DNA of 64,000 nucleotides. It comes from Ariolimax columbianus. Taxonomy: Eukaryota > Mollusca > Gastropoda > Stylommatophora > Arionidae. Each line of letters begins with the position of its first letter. Positions within the stretch are counted from its first letter, which is position 1. The position numbers and the translations under genes were made by a program. The notes below the pieces were generated by a model. That model was not told the origin of the DNA. It did not search any database and was given only the letters and a program-made list of their open reading frames with translations. The stretch spans positions 74,477,948 through 74,541,947 of the forward strand of contig JAVGWX010000007.1 of the NCBI GenBank assembly GCA_036924085.1, read 5' to 3'. Positions 21,250 through 32,497 of the stretch are shown here, piece by piece.

Positions 21250-21480
21250 AGATCGTAGTTTTGTGTGGTTTTTGATTGATTTGTCAGGGGGCGGCCAAAA
21301 CCTGGGTTTGGATTTCTCGCTGTCAGAGTGAATACCAGCTCCACTAGGTTAGAAGTTCGGAAGTAATAATCACTCAACGCGGGGGAAGCGGAGATGCGAA
21401 CCCTAAAGTTAGCAATTTTCCACTTCAAAGGCAATTGTCCTATTCCTCTAGGCCATTCGTGTCTTGTCTCCAGCCCTTCT
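21250..21480 (-). mobile_element. Possible tRNA-headed SINE
   Basis: On minus, TGGCCTAGAGGAATAGGACA resembles an A box and is followed about 40 bp later by AGGGTTCGCATCTCC, a plausible B box. The body runs to about 21270 (GGTTTTGGCCGCCCCCTGA). I see no second copy in this window. Confidence 0.4.
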
Positions 21481-22139
21481 CCAGTTACCTCCCCTCTGCC
21501 CGGGATAAAATGACGTTTATCTTTGCAACACTGCCGTTTCCTTAATGTCAGAAGTAAGGCTTCTCGCAGAGACAACCCCCTGGTATAACCAAAAAGAGCA
21601 TACCCTGACTGCGGTTGAGATGTGTTTCTCACCAAAAGGAAAGAACACTCTAGTAAACAAACAGAAAACAGAAGAGACAGATGAATTATTTAATCAAGAG
21701 TGCCGGTATCAATTATCATTGCCTCCCTTTGAACAATGGAACTTTTCTCTACCTACAGAAAAGATAGATTGCTGGCGTGATTGACAGGGATTTGAGGAAT
21801 GTAACACTAAGCACAAACGGTGCTTTTTGGCACGTTATTTTTGTTATTCCGACCTACATTAGTCACGTGAGCATAGTATCGCTACCTGAGACGAGTTTCT
21901 CACGAGTTAAAAACATGGAGGCACTGGATCCCGTTTTAAGAGGACGAACTATTTTGGTTCTAATATACAAAGTTAATTGACTGGAAGAATAAAGTTGCCA
22001 GTTTGTGTGTCTATGTTTACTATATGTATTGAATTTATATCACCACAGCAATTGCTCCAACAGTCAGCCATAACGCGAGAAAGCAATCCAAGAGAAAATT
22101 GGTCTTCTTTATATTTAATAGGAAGACGTTTAAAATGCA
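21481..22139. other. No gene recognised
   Basis: Open frames of 65-80 codons are not recognised. No repeats. Confidence 0.4.
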
Positions 22140-22233
22140 TCCCACCACTTAACGCTCTTTCCTATGACACATAAAAGAGTAATGTTACTCATTGTAGGTA
22201 TTCAACAACAACAATAACAACAACTGTGCACTT
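22140..22233 (+). mobile_element. SINE-C, 3' end only
   Basis: CACTTAACGCTCTTTCCTAT, then AGTAATGTTACTCATTGTAG, ATTCAACAACAACAATAAC. This is the 3' terminus of SINE-C with its CAA-type tail in plus orientation. About 90 bp remain. Confidence 0.8.
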
Positions 22234-23089
22234 GCACATGAGTAATCTCGATCCATGAAATATAACGAGTCTTACTGTTGATCGATTGTCGATATTAAGG
22301 TTTGTTTATCTCCGGGACTCAATGATAGAAGCACCAACAACATAAACATTATCAACACCAATATCAACGACTGAAACAACTAAGATATTTGTGAAGTCGC
22401 ATGGGTCAACCAGAGGCCTTGTTTGTTTTGAACGCATAATTCAGTAATCAATCTCTTCAATTAGTTCATCTCCCCTCAGTACCCAATTCCCAACTTATCT
22501 CCCTTTGTATCCTCGTCCATTCATTCTGTCGCGGTGTGTCCTACAAAAGCCTTTATGAAGAGCTTTGTAACAGGTATACATACATCTGATCGTGCGAAAG
22601 ACAAATTGAACAGATAGTTTGGCCCATTCGTTTGTTGTTGCTTCAAAAAGGGACATAACTCCCAGATGTCATTCTCCTATTAAAAGTGAAGTAAAGAAAG
22701 TAGCATGTTCTTTACAGAACATCGCTTCTTACGACCGCCACCTATTTGGCTGTTATACGTTTCTTGGCAGGTGTGCAGTACGGTAGGTTGCCATTACTTT
22801 CAGTACGTGCAGAAACAACAAAACCCATGTCTGCCAAACATTCAAACCGGGTGTATTTGGGATTATGAAATGGACGCTTCACCGCTCTCTTCCGTCCCTC
22901 TCTCTTCTTACTTGACTCTGTTTCATTTGACTCTGTCCTACAATCACACTCTAGCACAACTTTCACACGCGCCCTCATGGTGAGGCCCTTCCATTGTACT
23001 TTGGTTGGGCTAGCTTCTGAGGGCGCACACACCTAGCATAGGTACATACAGATGCACACATACATCCAAGCACTGGTGTATGCGTCTTA
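22234..23089. other. No gene recognised
   Basis: Unique-looking. Frames of 92-96 codons at 22705-23032 overlap on both strands and are not recognised. Confidence 0.4.
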
Positions 23090-23200
23090 ATATCGCTATG
23101 TTGACTACGGTCTGGGGTGGAATAGGCACGCTTCCGCCAGTAGAAACTAGTGAGGCAAACCCATACAATTTTTTTTTAAATTAAAAAAACTTCACCACTA
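23090..23200 (+). repeat. Dispersed repeat end shared with 63850-63925
   Basis: CGCTTCCGCCAGTAGAAACT and AGTGAGGCAAACCC are nearly identical to 63868-63900 and are followed by a simple tail, poly-T here and CAA repeats there. This suggests the 3' end of another short interspersed element. Confidence 0.55.
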
Positions 23201-23434
23201 GAACACGCATTCTCCATCATTCTCCTGTTAACCATTTAAACATCTTCCAGGCTTAGCATGGACCCTCTACCAATCTGATTGCCAGAACATTGTTGCTGTC
23301 AGCTTGATGCGACGGTCAAATTAATAATCTATATGTGGTTGCACTACCTACAGCTCCTCTATATTACATTACCTATTTCGCCTATTCCACACTCAACATG
23401 AAACCTTTCCAATGCTCGTTTTTTATCGCTCTTT
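23201..23434. other. No gene recognised
   Basis: Unique sequence. Confidence 0.35.
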
Positions 23435-23712
23435 TGGCTTGGCTTGGCTTGGCTTCGTTCGTTCTCAATCTCCCACTACCAAACCCTGAAAGGGCTTAAG
23501 TAGCAGAATGTAGTCCAGAGAACGGAATGCGTTGTGTCGTAGTTTACAGCTTGACTGCGATGTTTGCACCTTTCGGTCCAACACATCCAACCCCAGCAAG
23601 CAATTTGTGAGTACCTTCTCCTTAGTCAGTCTACTCTGTTGAAGCCTGTTATCCAGGATCACCGCGTAGAGGTGTAGAAGGGTCTTGGCAGCCATGGTTC
23701 GCTGGCCACTGT
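23435..23712 (-). mobile_element. SINE-B, 5' truncated, AAGCC tail
   Basis: Left end is GGCTTGGCTTGGCTTGGCTT, on minus an AAGCC-type tail instead of GAA. Then CGTTCTCAATCTCCCACTAC, GTCCAGAGAACGGAATGCG, TTTCGGTCCAACACATCC and CCTGTTATCCAGGATCACCG. The first 60 or so bp of SINE-B are missing. The 44420-44779 copy has the same tail type. Confidence 0.87.
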
Positions 23713-24125
23713 AGCTTATGCGCTGCCTGACCGCTCTTTTGAGCCTTATTGTATTTTTTAGGTCTGTGTATATAAGTGTGGTCTCTCAACGCCTCGCTTC
23801 TACTTCTACAACTGTGGCTTTAGTTATTAACCCCGTGTGTCTCAGGCCCGTGTGTTTGTGTGTACACTGCTTCTTTATCCATGTTGTTTCCGTGTAATGT
23901 AGAGTTTAATAGATGTTATTTTCATTAGTATGTGTCCATTGCACAATCAGTTTAGTTTTTCTTGACAATCGTTACGTCATTCTTAGGTTAGCCACATGTG
24001 GACAAATGAAACATCCAATCAAATCCTTAACATTCTTGTGTTTACAAGCGTCGTGTGAGAAAGCAGCCATGATGGAAATGGGTGGGAAATATTTTTCATT
24101 TAAATATTTAAACTACCATTAACGA
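23713..24125. other. No gene recognised
   Basis: Unique. No frame above 70 codons. Confidence 0.4.
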
Positions 24126-26415
24126 TGTCTGCTAAAATCAAGTTACGAGGGCAGATTATAACAAGGACTACTATCATCAAGTTACCAGGGCAGATTATAA
24201 CAAGGACTACTAGCATCAAGTTACCAGGGCAGGTTATAACAAAGACAACTAATATCAAGTTACTAGGGCAGATTGTAGCAAGGACTACTAACATTAAATT
24301 ACAAGGGCAAGTTATAATAATGACTGTTAACATCAAGTTACCAGGGGATATTATAACAATGACTTGGCAATAATTTACAAGGCATGTTAATTACACTCGC
24401 TGTAAACAGCAAAGTTAAATAATAACAAAGGCCGTTAATACATGTTACAAGGGCAATTAATGAAAATGACTGTTTAACAACATTTTACAATAGCAGTTAA
24501 TAACAAGGACTCATAACAACATGTTACAAAGGCAGTTAATAACAAGGACTCATAACAACATGTTACAAGAGCAGTTAATAACAAGGACTCATAACAACAT
24601 GGTACAAGAGCAGTTAATAACAAGGACTCATAACAACATGTTACAAGAGCAGTTAATAACAAGGACTCATAACAACATGTTACAAGAGCAGTTAATAACA
24701 AGGACTCATAACAACATGTTACAAGAGCAGTTAATAACAAGGACTCCTAACAAAATGGAACAATATAAGTTAATTACAAGGACTCATAACAACATGGTAC
24801 AAGAGCAGTTAATAACAAGGACTCATAACAACATGTTACAAGAGCAGTTAATAACAAGGACTCATAACAACATGGTACAAGAGCAGTTAATAACAAGGAC
24901 TCGTAACAACATGGTACAAGAGCAGTTAATAACAAGGACTCATAACAACATGTTACAAGAGCAGTTAATAACAAGGACTCATTACAATATGGTACAAGAG
25001 CAGTTAATAACAAGGACTCATAACAACATGTTACAAGAGCAGTTAATAACAAGGACTCATAACAACATGTTACAAGAGCAGTTAATAACAAGAACTCATA
25101 ACAACATGGTACAAGAGCAGTTAATAACAAGGACTCATAACAACATGGTTCAAGAGCAGATAATAATAAGGACTCATAACAACATAGTACAAGAGCAGTT
25201 AATAACAATGACTCATAACAATATGTACAAGAGCAGTTAATAACAAGGACTCCTAACAAAATGGAACAATATAAGTTAATTACAAGGACTCATAACAACA
25301 TGGTACAAGAGCAGTTAATAACAAGGACTCATAACAACATGTTACAAGAGCAGTTAATAACAAGGACTCATAACAATATGTACAAGAGCAGTTTATAACA
25401 AGGACTCATAACAATATGTACAAGAGCAGTTAATAACAAGGACTCATAACAACATGGTACAAGAGCAGTTAATAACAAGGACTCATAACAACATGTTACA
25501 AGAGCAGTTAATAACAAGGACTCATAACAATATGTACAAGAGCAGTTAATAACAAGGACTCCTAACAAAATGGAACAATATAAGTTAGTTACAAGGACTC
25601 ATAACAACATGGTACAAGAGCAGTTAATAACAAGGACTCATAACAACATGGTACAAGAGCAGTTAATAACAAGGACTCATAACAACATGGTACAAGAGCA
25701 GTTAATTACAAGGACTCATAACAACATGGTACAAGAGCAGTTAATAACAAGGACTCATAACAACATGGTACAAGAGCAGTTAATAACAAGGACTCCTAAC
25801 AACATGGTACAAGAGCAGTTAATAACAAGGACTCATAACAACATGGTACAAGAGCAGTTAATAACAATGACTCATAACAACATGGTACAAGAGCAGTTAA
25901 TAACAAGGACTCATAACAACATGTTACAAGAGCAGTTAATAACAAGGACTCATAACAACATGTTAGAAGAGCAGTTAATAACAAGGACTCATAACAACAT
26001 AGTACAAGAGCAGTTAATAACAAGGACTCATAACAACATGGTACAAGAGCAGTTAATAACAAGGACTCATAACAACATGTTACAAGAGCAGTTAATAACA
26101 AGGACTCATAACAACATGTTAGAAGAGCAGTTAATAACAAGGACTCATAACAACATAATACAAGAGCAGTTAATAACAAGGACTCATAACAACATGGCAC
26201 AAGAGCAGTTAATAACAAGGACTCGTAACAATATGTTACAAGAGCAGTTAATAACAAGGACTGCTAACAACATGTTACAAGAGCAGTTAATAACAAGGAC
26301 TGCTAACAAAATGTTACAAGAGCAGTTAATAACAATGACTCATAACAACATGTTACAAGAGAAGTAATTAACAATGACTCATAACAACATGTTAAAAGAG
26401 CAGTTAGTAACACAT
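24126..26415. repeat. 39-bp minisatellite, about 58 copies
   Basis: Main unit has GTTAATAACAAGGACTCATA and ACAACATGTTACAAGAGCA. The first six units (24126-24375) are older variants with ATCAAGTTACCAGGGCAGAT. A rare variant with AATGGAACAATATAAGTTA recurs at about 24755, 25260 and 25570, showing duplication of multi-unit blocks. Frames of 239 and 265 codons (13-residue EQLITRTHNNMLQ) stay open because 39 is a multiple of three. Confidence 0.97.
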
Positions 26416-26695
26416 ACAGCTAACAACAAGTGTACATAAACCACTGCCGTGTTTCAAGTTCACATTTGATAAATAGAACTACACGTAACCTAACCCTTGT
26501 TTAAATAAACATATCTAGTAATACAAAGTTCAAATAGGTCTCCTTTGAAGAGGGCTCGTATCGTCGACCTTCAGCAAGATTGACAGATAGCGATGGTGTG
26601 TGATTCCAGTCCTACGTAATCGTGCATGTCAGCCTTCACACACTTCAACGATCGATGTCTAGCCACTTCCCACACTTTCACGATTGACGTGTATG
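26416..26695. other. No gene recognised
   Basis: Unique sequence between two arrays. Confidence 0.4.
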
Positions 26696-26699
26696 TCTC

Positions 26700-27430
26700 C
26701 TTCACTAAATCTGTCCCCCGTCACTAAGTGTCTTCCGTTATTCTAACTTGACTAAGTCTGTCCTCCGTCATTTTAACTTTACTAAGTCTGTCTTTCGTCA
26801 CTAAGTCTGTCCTCTGTCATTCTAACTTTACTAAGTCTGTCCTCCGTCACTAAGTCTGTCCTCCGTCATTCTAACTTTACTAAGGCTGTCCTCTGTCCCT
26901 AAGTCTGTCTTCCGTTATTCTAACTTTACTTAGTCTGTCTTCCGCCATTCTAAGTTTACAAATTCTATTCTCCGTCACTCTAACTTTACTAAGTCTGTCC
27001 CTCGTCACTAAGTCTGTCTTCCGTTATTCTAACTTGACTAAGTCTGTCCTCCGTCATTCTAACTTTACTAAGTCTGTCCTTCGTCACTAAGTCTGTCCTC
27101 CGTCATTCTAACTTTACTATGTCTGTCCTCCGTCACTAAGTCTGTCCTCCGTCATTCTAACTTTACTAAGTCTGTCCTCCGTCACTAAGTCTGTCCTCCG
27201 TCATTCTAACTTTACTAAGTCTGTCTTCCGTTATTCTAACTTTATTTAGTCTGTCCTCCGCCATTCCAAGTTTACAAATTCTATTCTCCGTCATTCTAAC
27301 TTTACTAAGTCTGTTCTCCGTCACTAAGTCTGTCTTTCGTTATTCTAACTTTACTAAGTATGGCATCTTTCATTCTAACTTTACTTAGTCTGCCCTCCGC
27401 AATTCTAACTTTACTAAGTCTGTACTCGAT
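26700..27430. repeat. Composite minisatellite of 30- and 19-bp units
   Basis: Long unit with CCGTCATTCTAACTTTACTA then AGTCTGTCCT, and short unit CCGTCACTAAGTCTGTCCT, mixed in a 30+19 pattern. The short form looks like a deletion derivative of the long one. Confidence 0.93.
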
Positions 27431-27436
27431 CATTAT

Positions 27437-28110
27437 AATGTTTCTCCAACTATGAAGCTGAAATCACTGCACTTGAAGCAAGCTTGTACCATCTAAGAAT
27501 GGTTTTATATGTCTTTCCTCCAAAGCCCACAATTTGTTATTTTTCAGACTGGATGTCCGTCCATTTATCTTTAGAATGTGCTGGACATTTTAGACCTGAT
27601 TTATTCCGAATGTCTCTAGGGATTGACCACATTATCACCTACCAATTTGTCGAAATAGCTCTGCAGTGATTCTCTGCACCCTAAAGCACACCTGACAATG
27701 ATAAGGCAGACAAACTAGCAAAAGGAGGGATCAAGACAAGAACAACCACACACAGCAAAAACTCAACAAACATCCAAACAACTCATTAGAACAGCAAACA
27801 AAAAACTGGACTGAACAGATGGGTCATGGTAAACACAGGGAGTGGGGTCTGCAAACATATGGCAAGCCCCAATCCAAATGTCAGCATCAATCAACTCACA
27901 AGGAAGGATCAGAGTACCCCTTTCCGACTGAGAGCCCAACACATCCCACTTATGAGGTACTTGAACATAATTCAACCACAACCCACTTCAGAGTGCAAGT
28001 TGTGTGCACACGCATACGAAATTTGTTCATCATCATCCCTTTGAGTGCTCGGCGCTCAACAATGTTAGGAGAATACTTTTTCCTCCGAGGTCATCTAAAT
28101 AAAACACTTT
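27437..28110 (+). mobile_element. RNase H-bearing LINE remnant
   Basis: Plus frames: YEAEITALEASLYHLRMVL (RNase H strand with the catalytic Glu region), CYFSDWMSV (Asp of the SDSxSV motif), then a broken QW..PAH region and DNDKADKLAKGG (GNxxADxLAK motif). Later comes RLRAQHIPLMRYLN and CKLCAHAYE, the zinc-knuckle-like C-terminus. There are at least two frame changes. RT domain absent. Same general type as 35880-36760. Confidence 0.8.
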
Positions 28111-28324
28111 GTATGGCACTAGGCAACAGCTAACACACACGTGCAGATACCGTTACATGGCATTGGGCCGCAGGGCAAGAGCCTAGATGCTTCTAGATCC
28201 GTAACCACAAATATGGCCTAAATTAATATGTGTGCATTTGGCAATATTTGCGTTTTTGTGTAATCAAATAAACCATTTCTTGCTTGGCCTACTCTGTAAA
28301 GTAACCCATAACATTACTGCCGTA
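28111..28324. other. No gene recognised
   Basis: Unique sequence following the LINE remnant. It may include its 3' untranslated part. Confidence 0.35.
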
Positions 28325-28560
28325 GGGTGTGAGGTGTTAGCGATCTCACAAATCAAAGGCCCGGCTTGTTGAGGGCGGTAGCCATCTCCTCTCCCTTGTC
28401 GCTTTTACTTCCCGGACTGAACCGGTACCCATTTAAGGCTGGGTCGACCCGGAAGCCTTTGCGGTTTGAAAAAACATTACCGCCTCAACTGGGGAATGAA
28501 CCCAGGACCACTCAGATGCGAAACGAGAGCGCTAACCACTGCGCTGCCTACTCTGTACTA
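28325..28560 (-). mobile_element. SINE-D, tRNA-headed
   Basis: On minus the head is GGCAGCGCAGTGGTTAGCGC with the B box GGGTTCATTCCCC about 33 bp on. Then, in plus reading, ACCGGTACCCATTTAAGGCT with GGGTCGACC is the shared block. Best preserved head of this group. Confidence 0.75.
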
Positions 28561-28675
28561 AGTGACATTCCGCGATTCACTCATTCTCGGCCGCGCTCTG
28601 ACTAATGGCATTGTCCTTATGTATTGTGTTTGTTAATTTTCTGATTTCTTAGGTTTTTTTCGGTTGTTATACAGT
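28561..28675. other. Short unlabelled spacer
   Basis: Unique sequence. Confidence 0.35.
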
Positions 28676-29025
28676 GTCTAGACAAGATTCCGAGGTGACT
28701 TAATACAGGTTCATAAGATCATCAAAGAAAAGGATAAATTAGATTATAACACGTTTTTGACAAAACTACCTACAATAACAATAGGCACGGCTACAAATTA
28801 ATTAAAGAAAGGTCCAGATTAAATAATAGGACATATTTTTTAGTCAGAGAGTGGTGAATGCTTGGAATGCATTGCCACAGGAAATAGTGGAGGCAGGGTT
28901 AATTAATGCATTCAATAATATATTAAATGCCCATATTTTTAGATCAATGAAATGTAAATTAAACTGGTACACATACTCTGGAGTTTCGCCTAAACCAGAA
29001 TAAGGACGTTAAGTTCATTTCAGTT
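28676..29025 (+). mobile_element. CR1/L2-like LINE, 3' end
   Basis: RFRGDLIQVHKIIKEKDKLDY at 28690-28745 in a broken frame, then AGTCAGAGAGTGGTGAATGC (encoding the SxRVVNAWN region) and GGAATGCATTGCCACAGG. The end reads AAGGACGTTAAGTTC. Same family as 13490-14530 but on the other strand and more decayed. Confidence 0.82.
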
Positions 29026-29084
29026 ATTCTTCCCTGACGAAGTGATTGTCGTCTTAGTACAGATTTCGTTCTTGTATGTGGTTC

Positions 29085-29622
29085 CAACTAAATTTCTGAA
29101 CATATGTTTCCGTGTTTTGTAATGCCCGGATACAATGTCTTACTTCCTCTCTCGGTATCTGAACATACCTTTCCATGTTTTCTAATGCTCGGATTGAATG
29201 TCTTACTTTCTGTCTCGGTATCTGAACATACCTTTCCGTGTTTTCTAATGCCCGGATACAATGTCTTACTTTCTGTCTCGGTATCTGAACATACCTTTCC
29301 GTGTTTTATAATGCCCGGATTGAATGTCTTACTTTCTGTCTCGGTATCTGAACATACCTTTCCGTGTTTTCTAATGCCCGGATACAATGTCTTACTTTCT
29401 GTCTCGGTATCTGAACATACCTTTCCGTGTTTTATAATGTCCGAATACAGTGTCTTACTTTCACTCTCTCTGTATCTTAATATACCTTTACATGTTTTTA
29501 ATACCTGGATACAACTCTTACTGCCTTTCTAGAAAATTGAACATACCTATCCGTATTTTTAATACTCGCGTACAATTTCTTACTTGTTCTCTCTGTATCT
29601 GAACATACATATCAATGGTTTA
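29085..29622. repeat. 63-bp minisatellite, about 8 copies
   Basis: Unit has CTGAACATACCTTTCCGTGT, TTTCTAATGCCCGGATACAA and CTTACTTTCTGTCTCGG. Copies decay toward 29620. The 21-residue period gives open frames on both strands. Confidence 0.93.
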
Positions 29623-29632
29623 ATATCACGAC

Positions 29633-29803
29633 GCAGATGAAGCCAAGCATAGCACAACCGACTGGAGGACCACCGTCCACCTTCATCAGCATGCTCGGGA
29701 TGTAAGGAAAGCTACTACAACTCGCCACTTAACGTCCTTTTCAGGGCGCACACAATAATCAACTTACTCATTGTGGGCATTAAACAACAACAACGACAGC
29801 CGT
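29633..29803 (+). mobile_element. SINE-C, 5' truncated, splitting an array
   Basis: CGCAGATGAAGCCAAGCATA, GACCACCGTCCACCTTCATC, CGCCACTTAACGTCC, TTACTCATTGTGGGCATTAA then a CAA-type tail. It lies between a 63-bp array (left) and a 34-bp array (right) that are built from the same sequence. Confidence 0.87.
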
Positions 29804-30008
29804 GATACAATCTCTTACTTTCTCTCTCGGTATATGTGATACAATCTCTTACTTTCTCTCTCGGTATATGTGATACAATCTCTTACTTTCTCTCTCGGTA
29901 TATGTGATACAATCTCTTACTTTCTCTCTCGGTATATGTGATACAATCTCTTACTTTCTCTCTCGGTATATGTGATACAATCTCTTACTTTCTCTCTCGG
30001 TATATGTT
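29804..30008. repeat. 34-bp minisatellite, 6 copies
   Basis: Unit TGATACAATCTCTTACTTTC plus CTCTCGGTATA. It corresponds to the part of the 63-bp unit around GATACAATGTCTTAC with about 29 bp removed. Copies are nearly identical. Confidence 0.95.
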
Positions 30009-30730
30009 ATTTCACTTCTCTGCAAACTGCTTCTTCGAGGAAAATAAGACAAAAATCCCCATCTTCATTGACCTAGATTGCTCATCAGGTGACCTAGATC
30101 TCCGTCTCTTAGAGAATTGGTAAGTGACAGATTGATATACCAGCTTGGAAAGTTACATATCTACAGGATCAGAATCAACGGATTAATGTTTCAGAGAAAA
30201 CGTCAGCTTCAACATTAAAATACATTTCATAGTTGAATTTTCAAAAAGGCTAAAGTATGCATTCTCAACCTATATCAGTAGAACCTGAACGGAATGTCTG
30301 TGGGTGTTCAGCTATAGATAGTGATTGAATTATTTGCAGATTTGGGGCAGCACTGGGCAGTTAACACGAAAATATATTTTCTGTTTATTCTGTTTTGGCT
30401 TTTGACTTGTGATGTCTTAACTTATTACATTGCCAATAAAAGATAAATGTTATTAGAATTAAATAAAACAAGTTGACAGTTGTAAATTACAAATTACTGG
30501 CAACACTAAAGTACCTTGATCCGTGGATATAATCATTTGTAAACAGACCTGAACATTGTTTCAGGTTACCTGAAGAATAAAAGGGCCGAAAAAAGGTTAG
30601 ACTAAAGGAATACAAAGAAACAATAATCTCTTATCAGTAGATGATCTCGGTATTCTAAACTCACATTTCCGGTTTGTTTTTGGTTAAAAGCCAACACTAA
30701 TTTTGTGAATAGATTATCTTGTTCATAAGG
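30009..30730. other. No gene recognised
   Basis: AT-rich unique sequence with no open frame of interest. Confidence 0.4.
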
Positions 30731-31640
30731 GGGTCCACCAGGGAGATCCCCACTGAACCTCTTCTCCGCATGCTTTGAATCAGTCATTTTAGCTGATGCA
30801 ACTGGGGCACCTTTGGTATCTATATTGACAGTAGACACCTCAATCACCTTCGATTTGCCGACGACATAGTGCTCATCGCAGAGTTAACTACAGAAGCCAA
30901 TCAAACGATCCAGCTACTCGATTGTGAGCGCAGGAAAGCGGGACTGGAGATGAATGTCTGGAAGATCATAGTGTTGCGAGATCGTTTCACCAATTGTGAC
31001 CCAGTCTTCGTTGCTAGGATGCAAAATCGAGGATGTCAACGAGTACATCTATATTGGGCGCCTCCTCAATATGAAGAATAACCTGAATTGACAAGACGTC
31101 GCCGCCCGGGCTGAGCTGATTTTTTGTCCATTAACACGGTCCTTGACGGTTGCCACGGCCAGAACCTACGAATCTCTCTTCAATTTCATTGTGCTCCCTG
31201 CTATGTGCTACGATTCTGATACATGGATCCTAAGAAAGTCACTGGTGGACAAATTGAGAGTGACCCAGGCCACTCTTGAGAGACGGTTGGTAGGAATCAC
31301 TCTCTGGAACCAACGTATACAAAAGCTCCACAATTCTGACATAAGACGATTGTGCTTGGTGAATGATGCAGTAATCTATGTAAAAAAGGCAAAATATAGA
31401 TGGGCAGGTTACATGTTGCGACGAAATGATGGTCAATTGAGCACGGCGACAGCAATCTGGTATCCCCGACGTAACAAGAGACCGCGGGGAAGACCTCCAA
31501 TACGTTGGTTAGAATCATTTGCTGTACACAACAACATCCGAGACGCTTCTGTAGGAGGGTTTACCATGCACTGGACTTCTGTGGCTCAAGACATGGTCTG
31601 CTGGAGACGAAGTTGGGACTCACAGCTAGGCTGAGGAACG
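30731..31640 (+). mobile_element. RTE-like LINE remnant, RT core and C-terminus
   Basis: At 30733-30770 GGPPGRSPLNLFSACFES is a mutated RT motif B (usual form GVRQGDPLSPxLF). At 30845-30880 HLRFADDIVLIAEL is motif C with the catalytic FADD. The 163-codon frame 31143-31634 reads AMCYDSDTWILRKS, ERRLVGITLW, KAKYRWAGYMLRRNDG, RPRGRPPIRWL and SVAQDMVCWRR, the standard C-terminal order of RTE-like reverse transcriptases. Frame shifts separate the pieces. The endonuclease is absent. Confidence 0.88.
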
Positions 31641-31904
31641 GTTCATCATGATCAAGAATATCATATACATTGTTGCCCATCGACGACCATTATCGGACGG
31701 TTTGTGTCTTGATGATGTAACATGTGCTGTATTGTGATTAAAGTGAGAAAGGAACTGCGTTGGTCATCATCCTCACTTTCTACTACCGAACTACCTTGGA
31801 CCAGTGGCGAGACAATCAGTGGAGACGACTGGAGGTAACTCAGGATGTAGGCATTCTGGTCTTACCTCCATTAAGACTATGGGTCATTTGTAACTTGTGG
31901 GTTT
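31641..31904. other. No gene; possible 3' flank of LINE
   Basis: Follows the LINE stop at 31632. No recognisable tail or repeat. Confidence 0.35.
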
Positions 31905-32379
31905 TGATTGCCCACCGTTTCCGCTCATCGCTTTGATAGGGGAGTGCTTTTCCTCTCGACCACAGCTTCAACATCCTATCAATCTCAAGAGGCAATGGAC
32001 TTCATGCTAGAGAGGGGCCTTGGTCAGTTGTTGCCTTTGCTTTTGCCGCATACGTTTAAAGTCAGCATCTTGGCGCATATTGAGCTTTCCTGCTTGCCAG
32101 CCAGCACACAAAGCCTGCCTCCACCAAGGACTGTCTATGGCAAGTTCCTCCCAGTTGAAGTTGTTCATATCCAGCGCTGTCAGGTCACGCTTTCAAACAT
32201 TTTTTTAGCAGAGGAAGGGTCTACCTTTGCAACGGGTTGCCTGTGAGGAACTCTCCGTAAAGGATGTCTTTTGGAATTCGCCCGTCCTCCGTTGGGCACA
32301 CGTGAACAAGCCATCGCAAGCGGCGCTGTCGGAGGATCGTAACAAAACTGGAAATCTTTGCACGGTTCAACATGTCGTA
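31905..32379 (-). mobile_element. LINE remnant, C-terminal part, minus strand
   Basis: Minus frames give LNRAKISSFVTILRQRRLRW, LVHVCPTEDGRIPKDILYGE, then RDLTALDMNNFNWEELA and PWWRQALCAGWQAGK. This is the ordinary LRWLGHVxRMxDGRIPKDILYGEL / W..LA.DR..WR C-terminus of a common marine invertebrate LINE. It is split by stops and a frame change near 32215. Confidence 0.8.
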
Positions 32380-32497
32380 GTTCCAGCACGCTATAACCCA
32401 TTCAGGTATTTACTCGTATATATACGAGAACCGTTCAAATCAAACCGGAACTTTTTGTTCTTGTTCTACCTGAATGGGTTATAGTCTGCTGGAACTA
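32377..32497. repeat. Inverted repeat (foldback) at mariner end
   Basis: GTTCCAGCACGCTATAACCC and the next nine bases (32381-32409) face their reverse complement at 32467-32495 with two mismatches. Inside sits the perfect 16-bp palindrome CTCGTATATATACGAG (32414-32429). A head-to-head duplication of a mariner end with an internal deletion on the left arm would explain it. Confidence 0.8.

Noticed and set aside
24521..26367. Two frames of 239 and 265 codons with EQLITRTHNNM repeats
   Set aside because: 39-bp array in phase; both strands open; single-base changes in units interrupt the frame without consequence.
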